DNA from: Verrucomicrobiaceae bacterium | GTDB lineage: Bacteria > Verrucomicrobiota > Verrucomicrobiia > Verrucomicrobiales > Akkermansiaceae | Direction: 5' to 3' | NCBI GenBank assembly: GCA_027486655.1 | Contig: JAIXOR010000070.1 | Coordinates: forward strand, 52,312 to 116,311 | Length of the DNA stretch: 64,000 bases | In this document: positions 16,916 through 24,861 of the stretch, piece after piece | How positions within the stretch are numbered: position 1 is the first letter of the stretch | Layout: every line of letters begins with the position of its first letter | Position numbers and translations under genes: made by a program | The notes under the pieces: model-generated | Seen by the model: the letters and a program-made list of their open reading frames with translations, nothing else | Told to the model about the DNA's origin: nothing | Databases searched by the model: none

Positions 16916-16960
16916 ATCAAAGCCCTCAGAATGGTCAATAAAGTCATCTCTTCCCTCATA
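16916..16960. repeat. 9-nt-period repeat, left flank of the 4-helix gene
   Basis: Read on the plus strand, five consecutive 9-nt units from 16916: ATCAAAGCC, CTCAGAATG, GTCAATAAA, GTCATCTCT, TCCCTCATA. They match the stronger array on the other side of the gene (17741-17812); GTCATCTCT occurs in both exactly. The array reaches into the gene's last codons (stop at 16956-16958). Confidence 0.5.
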
Positions 16961-17711
16961 TCGGTTTTGTTCCCTTGCAGTCCGGATACGCGGTGCAGCC
17001 CCAGAACTCTCCTTTGGCGGATTTTCTCAGGCGCATGGGTTGTTGGCACTTCGGGCAGTCGGGGGCGGGTTCGGTGGCGCGTTGGCCCTCGCGGGCTTCG
17101 AGGCGTTTGGTCATCAGGCGCTCGCTGAAACCGCCGGTTTCCTCGAAGGCTTTCCCTTGGGCGGCGATCTGGGATTTGAGCATGTTGAGCGCCCGCCCGA
17201 TGATGAGGTGCATGGCGTTGGCCACGATCACGGGGTCTTCGGAATCCAGCCAGCGGGCGTATTTGCGGCGTTGGGTCAGCGCGTGCCTGGCGGACTCGTG
17301 GACCATGTCGTCGGCGAACGGCGCGTTGTCGATGGAAATGGCGTTCACCGCCTTGGCCTCGGGCGAGTGGGCGGACCATGGGAGCTCGCCGCGGTCGATG
17401 ATGAAGATTTCGTAGTCGCCGCGCAGTTCGCTAAGGCTGGCGCGGGCGACGTCGGTGAGTTTCATCTCGGTGTCCTTGGAGGTGGACGAGCGTTCCGAGC
17501 CCTCGATGATGTTCTGGCGTCCGCTGCGTGCGGCCTGGGTCATCTGGTCGTAGTGGCGGCCTTTCGGGTCGTAGAGTTTTTCCGGGGCCTGGCGGTGGTC
17601 GTGGGTGAGGAAGCGGCGGCAGAAGCGCAGGGTTTCCAACTGCACGATGGTGGCCAGCGTGAACGAGTGGAGTTTGCGGAAGCCGCCGTGTTTGTCAAAA
17701 AGCTCGGGCAT
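16956..17711 (-). CDS. Four-helix-bundle suffix protein with C-terminal zinc ribbon
   Basis: A 251-residue protein. The N-terminal two thirds fits the four-helix-bundle family of the 23S-intervening-sequence type: KLYDPKGRHYDQMTQAARSG, then RQNIIEGSERSSTS. The C-terminus is a topoisomerase-type zinc ribbon, CPKCQQPMRLRKSA then GEFWGCTAYPDCKG (four cysteines). This architecture matches the family called four helix bundle suffix domain proteins. Zinc ribbons of this type bind nucleic acid, so a DNA or RNA partner is likely; the role is unknown. It lies between hsdS (122 nt away) and fic (128 nt) in the same direction and is framed by 9-nt-period repeats on both sides, which may mean it moves as a unit. 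Confidence 0.8.
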   Translation of the reverse strand: MPELFDKHGGFRKLHSFTLATIVQLETLRFCRRFLTHDHRQAPEKLYDPKGRHYDQMTQAARSGRQNIIEGSERSSTSKDTEMKLTDVARASLSELRGDYEIFIIDRGELPWSAHSPEAKAVNAISIDNAPFADDMVHESARHALTQRRKYARWLDSEDPVIVANAMHLIIGRALNMLKSQIAAQGKAFEETGGFSERLMTKRLEAREGQRATEPAPDCPKCQQPMRLRKSAKGEFWGCTAYPDCKGTKPI

Positions 17712-17740
17712 GGCGGGCGGTGTCGGGATTGGGGGACTTC

Positions 17741-17812
17741 GTTGACGGTGTTGACCCTGTTGTCCGCGTCAGCAAGGTCATCTTTGTCATCTCTGTCAAC
17801 AGGGTCATCATG
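17741..17812. repeat. Eight 9-nt units between hsdS and the 4-helix gene
   Basis: The plus strand reads GTTGACGGT, GTTGACCCT, GTTGTCCGC, GTCAGCAAG, GTCATCTTT, GTCATCTCT, GTCAACAGG, GTCATCATG. All begin GTY and most have GTCA or GTTG. Within it TGACCCTGTTG (17752-17762) and CAACAGGGTCA (17797-17807) are perfect inverted arms 34 nt apart. It fills most of the 122-nt gap between the two genes. It is far too short-unit for CRISPR. Confidence 0.7.
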
Positions 17813-17833
17813 GCGTTTTCCGGCAGGTTCCTT

Positions 17834-19012
17834 TCACAACTCCCCGCTGAACGCCTGGTGCAGCAGCGACTTCTTCAACGCCGCCAGCGCCGCGAGCTTT
17901 TGCTGGTAGAGGCTGGCGAGGCGTTGGGTTTCGGCGGCGAGGGCATCGAACCTCGCGACGGCTCGGCGCAATTCCAGCAGTGGCGGCAAAGGAATTTCGT
18001 AGCGGGCCAAGACCTCGCCAGTGAAATGCTGAATGCCTGTGCCGTTGAAGTGCTTCTTTAACTCTCCGCTCTTGTCTTGAGCGTAGAGGAAATAGACGAA
18101 CCACTTGCTGTGCTCCGGCTCGTGGAAGCGAACGCGATGCAGTGCTTTTTGGAAATAGATTGGTTCGTCGTCATTCCAAATGGCAGCGCGTCCCGGATAG
18201 CCGCCCTCGCAAATCAAAACGTCACCTTTGATTGCCGTGTATTTTTCCACCTCGGCCGGAAGGAACGGCATCTGGAGCACGTCGGACAAATCAAACGTGA
18301 ACCAACGGACGTTGAGGTTTCTCAGATAGGGCTGTGGTTCACCTTTGGTTTTGGCCTTGTCTAGCATCTTGCCGAGCGAGTGTTTCGCAATCTCCTTCAC
18401 CGGCTTCTCCACCCACCCTTTCCCCCGCTGGGAGAAGACGGATTGGAGGTGGCTTTCAAACAGGGCACGGGCGTTTTGGAGGTTCTTTTCGGCGGTGGCT
18501 TGAGCGGTGGCGAGGCCGGCAAACGCTTCGTCCAGCACGCCGACGATCCGCTGCTGCTCGGCTAGCGGGGGGACGGGGATTTCAAACTGCGCCAAAGCTT
18601 CTCCCGTGAAATGCTGGATACCAGCTCCATTGAAATGCTTCTTGAGCGTGCCTTCGAGGTCTCGGAACTGAAGGTAATACACAAACCACTTGTTTCGCTC
18701 GGGCTCGTGGAAGCGAACGCGATGAAGCGCCTTTTGAAAGTAGATGGGTTCGTCTTCGTCCCAGATGGCCGCACGGCCCGGGTAACCACCTTCGCAGATC
18801 AGCACGTCTCCTTTTACAGCGGTGTATTTCTCAGCTTCCTCTGGCAGAAATCGCATTTCGAGAACGTCGGAGAGATCGAACTCACCCCAACGCACATTCA
18901 GATTTCGCAGATATGGTTTGGGCTCACCTTTGTTCTTCGACTTATCCAGCATCTTGCCCAGTGAGTGCCGGGCTATTTCGCTGATGCGCTTCTTCTCCCA
19001 CCCCTTCTTCAT
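17834..19012 (-). CDS. hsdS: Type I restriction-modification specificity subunit (HsdS)
   Basis: A 392-residue specificity subunit with the normal order: TRD1, central conserved helix (PLAEQQRIVGVLDEAF), TRD2, distal helix (LASLYQQKLAALAALKKSLL). Each TRD contains HSLGKMLDK, PYLRNLNVRW, GDVLICEGGYPGRAAIW and IYFQKALHRVRFHEP. The two TRDs differ at only a scattering of sites and look about 80% identical by eye, unlike most HsdS whose TRDs differ. This implies the two halves of the target are the same sequence, so the site should be a palindrome. It overlaps hsdM by 4 nt (ATGA). Confidence 0.95.
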   Translation of the reverse strand: MKKGWEKKRISEIARHSLGKMLDKSKNKGEPKPYLRNLNVRWGEFDLSDVLEMRFLPEEAEKYTAVKGDVLICEGGYPGRAAIWDEDEPIYFQKALHRVRFHEPERNKWFVYYLQFRDLEGTLKKHFNGAGIQHFTGEALAQFEIPVPPLAEQQRIVGVLDEAFAGLATAQATAEKNLQNARALFESHLQSVFSQRGKGWVEKPVKEIAKHSLGKMLDKAKTKGEPQPYLRNLNVRWFTFDLSDVLQMPFLPAEVEKYTAIKGDVLICEGGYPGRAAIWNDDEPIYFQKALHRVRFHEPEHSKWFVYFLYAQDKSGELKKHFNGTGIQHFTGEVLARYEIPLPPLLELRRAVARFDALAAETQRLASLYQQKLAALAALKKSLLHQAFSGEL

Positions 19013-20466
19013 GCCAGCAGCCCCTTGATGGTTTTCAGCACCTTCGCGCTCTCGGCATCCAGCGCGGCGATTTCCTCCATGATCTGTTTCGGACTCCGGT
19101 GGGTGATTTCCTCGCCGCCGTCCGGGTTTTTCACGGACAGATCATACGTCTTCTGATCAATCTCCTTCACGTCCACGCTCCAGCTTTTCGGCGAATCCTC
19201 AAAGCGCTTCTGCCGGTCAATGAAGTCACTGAGGTCGGCATCATTCAGCGGGTTGGTCTTCCCCAGGTTTCTTCCGGGATCGAGCTGATAGAACCAGACC
19301 TTCCGCGTCGGCGCGCCTTTCTCGAAAAACAGCACCACGGTCTTCACGCCCGCGCCCTGGAAGGTGCCGCCGGGGCAGTCGAGCACGGTGTGGAGGTTGC
19401 AGCTTTCCAGCAGCAATTTTCTCAAGCTCACGGAGGCGTTGTCGGTATTGCTGAGAAACGTGTTCTTGATGACGATGCCCGCGCGCCCACCAGCTTTCAG
19501 GATCTTGATGAAGTGCTGGAGGAAGAGAAACGCCGTCTCGCCGGTGCGGATCGGGAAGTTCTGCTGCACCTCGGGCCGTTCCTTACCGCCGAAGGGAGGA
19601 TTCGCCAGCACGATGTGGAAGCGGTCCTTTTCCTGAATGTCGGCCAGGTTTTCCGTGAGCGTGTTGGTGTGGATGATGTTCGGCGCCTCGATCCCGTGCA
19701 GGATCATGTTCATCACGCCGATGACGTAGGCGAGGGACTTCTTTTCCTTGCCGTAGAACGTCTTGGTTTGGAGCGTGACGAGATCCCTGGTGGTGAGCTT
19801 GGCGGAGGATTTGAGAAAGTCGAAGGACTCGCAAAGGAAGCCGCTGGACCCGCAGGCCCCGTCGTAGATCGTTTCGCCGATCTTCGGATTCAGCACCCGG
19901 ATCATGGCGCGGATGAGCGGGCGTGGCGTGTAATACTCGCCGCCGTTGCGCCCGGCATTGCCCATGTTCTTGATCTTCGCCTCATAGAGGTGGGAAAGCT
20001 CGTGCTTCTCCACCTGCGAGCCGAATTTCAACTCGTCCACGCGGTCGATGATTTCCCGCAAGTTGTAGCCGCTCTGGATGCGGTTTTTGATTTCTCCGAA
20101 GATTTCCCCGATCTTGTATTCGATGGTGTCAGGGCCGGTGGCGCGCTGCTTGAAGCCGTGGAGGTAGGGGAAGAGCTTGCCGTTGACGAAGTCCCGGAGG
20201 TCGTCGCCGGTGAGGGCGGCGTTGTGGTCGATCTTGCCGGACTTCTCCTTTGGAGCGGCCCATTTAGACCAGCGGTAGGCGGGATCGAGGATGTGGGTGT
20301 ATTTCCTCCCCTCCAGCGCTGCGATGGAGGCCTTGTCGCGCTCCAGGCTATCGAGGTATTTCAGGAAGAGCAGCCATGAGGACTGCTCGGTGTAATCCAG
20401 CTCGCTGGTGCATCCGGCATCCTTGTGGAGGATGTCGTCGATGTTTTTGAAGACTTGTTCGAACAT
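19009..20466 (-). CDS. hsdM: Type I restriction-modification methyltransferase subunit (HsdM)
   Basis: A 485-residue N6-adenine methyltransferase. The N-terminal helical domain is followed by the SAM-binding motif I in DGACGSSGFLCESFD and the catalytic motif IV NPPFGGKERPE. Length is typical (about 480-530). Starting at ATG 20466 (MFEQVFKNIDDIL) gives the usual HsdM N-terminus. With HsdS it methylates the target sequence, protecting host DNA from HsdR. It is the first gene of the hsd run on this strand and overlaps hsdS by 4 nt. No Shine-Dalgarno sequence is seen before it. Confidence 0.97.
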   Translation of the reverse strand: MFEQVFKNIDDILHKDAGCTSELDYTEQSSWLLFLKYLDSLERDKASIAALEGRKYTHILDPAYRWSKWAAPKEKSGKIDHNAALTGDDLRDFVNGKLFPYLHGFKQRATGPDTIEYKIGEIFGEIKNRIQSGYNLREIIDRVDELKFGSQVEKHELSHLYEAKIKNMGNAGRNGGEYYTPRPLIRAMIRVLNPKIGETIYDGACGSSGFLCESFDFLKSSAKLTTRDLVTLQTKTFYGKEKKSLAYVIGVMNMILHGIEAPNIIHTNTLTENLADIQEKDRFHIVLANPPFGGKERPEVQQNFPIRTGETAFLFLQHFIKILKAGGRAGIVIKNTFLSNTDNASVSLRKLLLESCNLHTVLDCPGGTFQGAGVKTVVLFFEKGAPTRKVWFYQLDPGRNLGKTNPLNDADLSDFIDRQKRFEDSPKSWSVDVKEIDQKTYDLSVKNPDGGEEITHRSPKQIMEEIAALDAESAKVLKTIKGLLA

Positions 20467-20513
20467 GCGTGGGGTTTCGGAGAATGAAGGAGAGGAGAGT
20501 GGAACGATGGTCG

Positions 20514-20624
20514 CTACGCCGACAAGAGGTGAACGGATTTTGTCAGGATTCCTGATTTTTCCTCGATCCGGTTGGAGAGGACGTCGGCCCGGAAGTCGGC
20601 TTTGGTGGCGAGATAGACGATCAT
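20514..20624 (-). pseudogene. N-terminal remnant resembling a DUF2075 gene
   Basis: A 36-codon minus-strand frame starting at ATG 20624 reads MIVYLATKADFRADVLSNRI, then EEKSGIL before a stop at 20514-20516. From memory the first 22 residues match the N-terminus of DUF2075 proteins (MIVYxATKxxFxxDVxxNxI), ATPases often found near R-M systems; after that the match ends. It lies between tRNA-Ser and hsdM, where a whole gene would have been. I read it as a deletion scar. A chance short frame is the alternative. Confidence 0.5.
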
Positions 20625-20676
20625 CTGAGCAAGGATGAATACGAAAAACCGCGCCCTCTGCTGGCCATGATCCGAG

Positions 20677-20764
20677 TGGCGGAGGGGGTGGGATTCGAAC
20701 CCACGGGACCTTGCGGCCCTCCGGTTTTCAAGACCGGCGCAATCGACCACTCTACCACCCCTCC
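20677..20764 (-). tRNA. tRNA-Ser (anticodon TGA)
   Basis: On the minus strand GGAGGGG (from 20764) pairs with CCCCTCC (plus-strand GGAGGGG at 20681-20687). The discriminator G is at 20680 and CCA is encoded at 20679-20677. The anticodon TGA is complementary to the plus-strand TCA at 20728-20730. A long variable arm fits class II tRNA-Ser. Its 3' end faces the R-M island, a common integration site. Confidence 0.96.
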
Positions 20765-20786
20765 CGAGGCCTTCGCGGCGGGGAAG

Positions 20787-20815
20787 GCTATGCCTGTGGG
20801 AGGGGGGCGTATCAA
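20787..20815 (-). promoter_or_regulatory. Predicted promoter of tRNA-Ser
   Basis: On the minus strand TTGATA (plus TATCAA 20810-20815) with a T-rich upstream flank, a 17-nt spacer and CATAGC (plus GCTATG 20787-20792). The tRNA starts 22 nt downstream of the -10. It matches the layout of the other tRNA promoters here. Confidence 0.55.
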
Positions 20816-20881
20816 GAAAAACCCGTGGGCCGGGGCAAATCCGGGCTCGCGGTGGGTGGGGGGACCGGCTAGGTTATCGGG

Positions 20882-22120
20882 ATGCACGTGCCCACATGGA
20901 TTGCGAGGAAGCGGGATGGTGAGGAACTTTCCCCGGCGGAGATCCGGGCTTTGATCCGGGGATACACGAGTGGCGAGGTGCCGGACTACCAGATGGCGGC
21001 CTTTGCGATGGCGGTGTATTTCAAGGGGATGACGGCGGTGGAGACCGCGGCGCTCACGCGGGCGATGATGGATAGCGGCGATTGTTTCACCCATCGCCCC
21101 GGGCCGCGGCCGGTGGTGGACAAGCACTCGACGGGGGGGATTGGCGACAAGATCTCACTGGTGCTCGCACCCTTGGTGGCCTGTGCCGGATGCCGGGTGC
21201 CGATGGTTTCCGGGCGCGGTCTCGGCATCACGGGCGGGACCTTGGACAAGCTGGAATCGATCCCGGGTTTCAACGTCCGCATGTCGATGAAAGAAGCCTC
21301 GGCGCAGTTGGAGGAGATCGGGGTGGTGATGATGGGGCAGACCGAGCGGTTTTGCCCGGCGGACAAGAAGTTGTATGCCCTGCGCGATGTGACGGGCACG
21401 GTGCCATCGATTCCGTTGATCACGGCGTCGATCATGTCGAAGAAGATGGCGGAGACGCTGGATCGGCTGGTGTTGGATGTGAAGTATGGGACGGGTGCCT
21501 TCATGAGGACGCGGGCGGAGGCGGAGCGCTTGGCATCGGAAATGGTGGCGGTGGGCACCGAGATGGGGGTGGAGGTGCATGCGGTGCTCCATCCGATGAG
21601 CGAGCCGACCGGCCGCGCCGTGGGCAATGCGCTGGAGGTGATCGAGGCGATCGAATGCCTCGACGGGGGAGGGCCTGAGGACTTGCGCAGGATCACCCTG
21701 GTGCTGGCGGAAAAGATCGCCGGGGTGTCGATGGCCGAGTTGGAGCGACTGCTAGACGACGGCAGCGCGCGGAGGAAGTTGGACGAGATCGTGGCCGCGC
21801 AGGGTGGAAATCCGGCGGATTTGCCGCGACTTGCGCAGATTCACCGGGCGGAGGTGGTCCGTGAAGTTCCTGCACCGACGACGGGCGTGGTGGCCCGTGT
21901 GGATGCGGGGATGATCGGTCAGGCGGCCCTGCAACTGGGAGCGGGTCGTGCCAAGGCGAGCGACGGGGTCGACTTTGCGGTGGGTTTCGACCGCCTTGTG
22001 AAATCCGGGGAATCGGTCCATGCCGGGCAGCCTTTGTGCCGCATTCACGCGAGGACCGCAGTGGATTTCGACATGGCGGAGGCCTTGTTTTCCAGAGCGG
22101 TGGAAATCTCCACACATTGA
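20882..22120 (+). CDS. deoA: Pyrimidine-nucleoside / thymidine phosphorylase
   Basis: A 412-residue phosphorylase that splits thymidine or uridine with phosphate into base and (deoxy)ribose-1-phosphate for salvage. The family signature is clear: VVDKHSTGGIGDKISL (substrate and phosphate loop), SGRGLGITGGTLDKLESI, and later KYGTGAFM and the ALEVIEAIECLDGGGPEDL segment. It is a little short against DeoA (about 440), losing some of the C-terminal domain, but ends cleanly. A TAGGTT element at 20870-20875 ends 6 nt before the ATG at 20882, suggesting a very short leader. DeoA and Pdp cannot be separated from the sequence. Confidence 0.92.
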   Translation: MHVPTWIARKRDGEELSPAEIRALIRGYTSGEVPDYQMAAFAMAVYFKGMTAVETAALTRAMMDSGDCFTHRPGPRPVVDKHSTGGIGDKISLVLAPLVACAGCRVPMVSGRGLGITGGTLDKLESIPGFNVRMSMKEASAQLEEIGVVMMGQTERFCPADKKLYALRDVTGTVPSIPLITASIMSKKMAETLDRLVLDVKYGTGAFMRTRAEAERLASEMVAVGTEMGVEVHAVLHPMSEPTGRAVGNALEVIEAIECLDGGGPEDLRRITLVLAEKIAGVSMAELERLLDDGSARRKLDEIVAAQGGNPADLPRLAQIHRAEVVREVPAPTTGVVARVDAGMIGQAALQLGAGRAKASDGVDFAVGFDRLVKSGESVHAGQPLCRIHARTAVDFDMAEALFSRAVEISTH

Positions 22121-22133
22121 CCGATTTTCCCTA

Positions 22134-22162
22134 TTGCCAAACCGCGAAGCGTCGGTTTACGT
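22134..22162 (+). promoter_or_regulatory. Predicted promoter of tRNA-Gln
   Basis: TTGCCA at 22134-22139, 17 nt, then TTACGT at 22157-22162. The tRNA begins at 22193. The hexamer and its pyrimidine-rich flank repeat the tRNA-Tyr and tRNA-Asn arrangement. Confidence 0.5.
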
Positions 22163-22192
22163 TCCGCCCGCCGCAGGGCGAAAGGCCCCAAA

Positions 22193-22263
22193 AGCCTCAT
22201 AGTGTAATGGTAACACCCCGGATTTTGATTCCGTTATTCTAGGTTCGAATCCTAGTGAGGCTA
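22193..22263 (+). tRNA. tRNA-Gln (anticodon TTG)
   Basis: AGCCTCA (22193-22199) pairs fully with TGAGGCT (22256-22262), and the discriminator A is at 22263. The anticodon loop TTTTGAT gives TTG at 22225-22227. The T-loop is AGGTTCGAATCCT. No CCA is encoded, unlike tRNA-Tyr, -Ser and -Asn in this window, so it relies on CCA-adding enzyme. Confidence 0.96.
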
Positions 22264-22328
22264 CTTTTATGGCCGCGGTTTTCGCGGTGGCTATGCAGCC
22301 GGGGATTTTTCTAGCATCCCATCCTATC

Positions 22329-22835
22329 ATGCGGAATTCGCGGTCACCCTCGCAGCCGGGCCCATCGATCGGATGGAGTTTCATCGTTCTGGCAGGCTGG
22401 GTTTTGCTGACGTTCTGTGCGCCGCTCGCCGGTGCCGGGTCGATGCCTGGGGACTGGTATCAATCGTTGAGAAAACCGGAGTGGAATCCGCCGTCGTGGG
22501 TGTTTGGTCCGGTGTGGACGCTTCTTTATCTGATGATGGCCGTGGCGGCCTGGCTGGTGTGGAGGAAGGGCGGTTGGCGGAACCGGTCCCGGGAACTGGG
22601 TGCCTATCTGATGCAGCTGGCCCTCAATGCGGCGTGGACGCCCTTGTTCTTCGGCCTTCGACGCCCCGGATTGGCGCTGGTCGAGATCGTTTGTCTGCTG
22701 GTGGCGGTGATCTGGACTGCGTGCCTGTTCCGCCGGGTGAGTGCTGCGGCCGGGGCTTTGATGGTGCCGTATGGGCTGTGGGTTTCCTTCGCCACCGTGC
22801 TGAATGCGACGCTCTGGTGGATGAACCGTGGGTGA
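22329..22835 (+). CDS. tspO: TspO/MBR family membrane protein
   Basis: A 168-residue tryptophan-rich sensory protein. TspO proteins are five-helix membrane proteins that bind porphyrins and cholesterol. Visible features: SLRKPEWNPPSWVFGPVWTLLY (the family's WxPPxxVFGPVWxxLY loop, split across residues about 45-65), LNAAWTPLFFGLR, and a final TVLNATLWWMN. The ATG at 22329 gives the normal length. It starts after tRNA-Gln and ends 8 nt from pdxA, which converges on it. Confidence 0.93.
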   Translation: MRNSRSPSQPGPSIGWSFIVLAGWVLLTFCAPLAGAGSMPGDWYQSLRKPEWNPPSWVFGPVWTLLYLMMAVAAWLVWRKGGWRNRSRELGAYLMQLALNAAWTPLFFGLRRPGLALVEIVCLLVAVIWTACLFRRVSAAAGALMVPYGLWVSFATVLNATLWWMNRG

Positions 22836-22842
22836 CGACAGC

Positions 22843-23724
22843 TCAGGCGAGTTCGCAGGCGAGGCGGATGGCGGAAATCATCGATGAGGGATCGGCGAGC
22901 CCTTTTCCTGCGATCGCGTAGGCGGTCCCGTGGTCCGGGCTTGTCCGCGGTTTGGGCAGGCCGAGGGTGACGTTCACCGCGTTGTCGAAATCGAGCAGCT
23001 TCAGCGGGATGAGCCCTTGGTCGTGATACATGGCAATCACGGCATCGAATCCGCCCCTGGCGGCGTCGCGGAAGATCGCATCCGGCACCCCGGGGCCGGA
23101 GAAGTCCGCGGTGTTTGTGCGGTTCAGCCGTTCGATGGCGGGCTGGATGATCCGGGTTTCCTCATCGCCGAAGGCGCCGTTTTCTCCGGCGTGGGGATTG
23201 AGCCCGGCCACGGCGATGCGGGGGCGGGGGATGCCGCGTTTCCTGAGGAAATCCGCGGTGAGCAGGCCGATCCGCTCGATGCGTTCCTCGCTGAGGAGCG
23301 CAGGCACCCGCTTGAGCGGTTCGTGAATAGTGGCCAGGCCGACGGTGAGGGTGGAGCCGGTGAGAAGCATGCCGAAGTCTTCCACGCCGAAGGCGGCTGC
23401 GAAGTATTCGGTCTGTCCCGGGTAGGCAAAACCGAGAGATTGGAGGGCTTCTTTGGAAACCGGACCGGTGACCACCGCATCGCCATCGCCGGCTTTCAAG
23501 CGCCGGACCGCCTCATCGAGTGCGGCAAGTGCGGCGGCGGCGGAGGCGCGGTCCGGATGCCCGGGCTTGCCGGCAGATGCATCGCCGATGATTTCAAAAT
23601 CGAAACCGGCGGGGAGTTTGCCGGATTGCAGGGCGTGGTGGATCACTTCCGGGCCGATGCCGGCGGGGTCTCCCTGGGTGATGAGGATGCGTGGCACGCC
23701 GCCACCATGGAGCCGGGTGCCCAT
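22843..23724 (-). CDS. pdxA: 4-hydroxythreonine-4-phosphate dehydrogenase
   Basis: A 293-residue PdxA, which oxidises 4-(phosphohydroxy)-L-threonine on the DXP-dependent vitamin B6 pathway. Conserved stretches: ITQGDPAGIGPEVI (N-terminal, substrate site), DAVVTGPVSKEAL, GLNPHAGENGAFGDEE (metal-binding histidine region) and AMYHDQGLIPLK. Length is slightly short but complete. A GTG at 23697 (VPRILITQGDP) is an alternative start that would match the family more closely than the ATG at 23724. The divergent membrane gene starts 66 nt upstream. Confidence 0.95.
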   Translation of the reverse strand: MGTRLHGGGVPRILITQGDPAGIGPEVIHHALQSGKLPAGFDFEIIGDASAGKPGHPDRASAAAALAALDEAVRRLKAGDGDAVVTGPVSKEALQSLGFAYPGQTEYFAAAFGVEDFGMLLTGSTLTVGLATIHEPLKRVPALLSEERIERIGLLTADFLRKRGIPRPRIAVAGLNPHAGENGAFGDEETRIIQPAIERLNRTNTADFSGPGVPDAIFRDAARGGFDAVIAMYHDQGLIPLKLLDFDNAVNVTLGLPKPRTSPDHGTAYAIAGKGLADPSSMISAIRLACELA

Positions 23725-23750
23725 GGTGCCAAGCGGCGATGTGTCCGTGC

Positions 23751-23779
23751 TTGCCGGTTGCCTCCCGGGAAGGTTGAAT
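23751..23779 (+). promoter_or_regulatory. Predicted promoter of the 23791 membrane protein
   Basis: TTGCCG at 23751-23756, a 17-nt spacer and TTGAAT at 23774-23779. The ATG at 23791 is 11 nt past the -10, leaving a leader of only about 5 nt. Confidence 0.45.
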
Positions 23780-23790
23780 GCCTAGAGAAG

Positions 23791-24801
23791 ATGAAATTCC
23801 GCGATGTTCAGAGGTCGGTGAAGGCCCAGCGCTACGACCGTTCCGTGGGTGATGCCCCGGTCCTTGGGAAGGTCACCCGGGTGACGCGTGGGGCCTCGAA
23901 GGGCCAGCGGCGGAGGCGCAGGCGCTCGGAAGGTCCCCGCGGCCAGCGGCAATCTTCGCGCAGGCGCCGTGTGGTGCTGGTCTGGTCCTCGGTCTTTGCG
24001 GTTTTGACGCTGGGTTTGGTCGTGATCTCCGTCTGGACCTGGGCGAACAAAAACAAGGGCCGTGGTGCTGCGGAGGCGCTCGCTGCCGAAGCCGCCAAGC
24101 CTCCGGGTGCGGAGCGCGTGGTTTCCCAGTTTGAGTCGCCGGGCGAAGAAGAAGCCCTCGATCTTGTGAAGAAGGCCTTGGCCATCCGGGACGAAAAGGA
24201 AGTCCCGAATTACTTCCGCCTGGGGCGCTCATCGCCTGCCGAGGTGGTGGGATTTCTCCGCCGCCTTCATGAAACCGAGGGGGAACCCCAATTCTTCGAT
24301 TGGTTGAGCAGCATGGACGCCAACGGCATGCTGCTGGATGGGGTGATGGTTACCTACCCGTCGCAGGAAGACGAGTCCAAGCGCCTTGCGTTTCTAACTC
24401 CGAACGAAAAAGGACGCTGGCTGGTGGACTACGAAGCCTTTGCCCGCGTGGTGACTCCGGGTTGGAAGGATCTGCTTCAGAAGGGCACCGAGCAAGGGAT
24501 GGTGCGCGTGTTGATGGCTTCGGACAATTACTACAACGGACCTTTTCGTGAAGAAGAAGGCTGGTTGGCCTTCGGGTTGGCCTCACCCGACATCGATGAG
24601 ATCCTCGTCGGCTACGCGCGCAAGGGCAGCCCGCAGTTCGACTCTCTCCAGCGGATGTTCGGCAAAGAGGTTTCCACCCGGCGGGCAACGCTAGAGATCC
24701 GCAAGGTCGAGGGTGCTGGCCCGCGGCAATTCGAGATCAGCCGCGTGCTCGCCGAAGACTGGGTGCTCTCCGGGAGCCCGTTTGATGAGGCCGGGAAATG
24801 A
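23791..24801 (+). CDS. Single-pass membrane protein, paralogue of the 25393 gene
   Basis: A 336-residue protein: a basic N-terminus (GQRRRRRRSEGPRGQRQSSR), one transmembrane helix (VVLVWSSVFAVLTLGLVVISVW, about 60-82) and an extracytoplasmic domain. The domain shares with the 25393-26418 protein the motifs ERVVSQF/ERVVSRF, EALDLVKKAL/EALALVRRGL, DWLSSMDANGMLLDGV/EWLSSMDTDGMLLEGV, NGPFREE/NGPFRDD and ATLEIRKVEG/VTLEIRKVDG. I know no family. The two copies frame a lipoprotein, so they probably form an envelope unit made by duplication. Confidence 0.8.
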   Translation: MKFRDVQRSVKAQRYDRSVGDAPVLGKVTRVTRGASKGQRRRRRRSEGPRGQRQSSRRRRVVLVWSSVFAVLTLGLVVISVWTWANKNKGRGAAEALAAEAAKPPGAERVVSQFESPGEEEALDLVKKALAIRDEKEVPNYFRLGRSSPAEVVGFLRRLHETEGEPQFFDWLSSMDANGMLLDGVMVTYPSQEDESKRLAFLTPNEKGRWLVDYEAFARVVTPGWKDLLQKGTEQGMVRVLMASDNYYNGPFREEEGWLAFGLASPDIDEILVGYARKGSPQFDSLQRMFGKEVSTRRATLEIRKVEGAGPRQFEISRVLAEDWVLSGSPFDEAGK

Positions 24802-24825
24802 CCGGAGCCTCCCCATTCTCCGGGC

Positions 24826-24854
24826 TTGCAGCCGTGAAAACAGCCTCCTAGTTT
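24826..24854 (+). promoter_or_regulatory. Predicted promoter of the 24862 lipoprotein (leaderless spacing)
   Basis: TTGCAG at 24826-24831, a 17-nt spacer, TAGTTT at 24849-24854. Seven nt separate the -10 from ATG 24862, so the message should begin at the start codon. Confidence 0.55.
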
Positions 24855-24861
24855 CCAGCGC

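Noticed and set aside
17741..17812. Possible CRISPR array.
   Set aside because: Units are 9 nt with no spacers of constant length and no cas genes nearby.
22930..23790. Large plus-strand open frame ahead of the 23791 membrane protein.
   Set aside because: It is antisense to pdxA; the membrane protein starts properly at ATG 23791 with a promoter.
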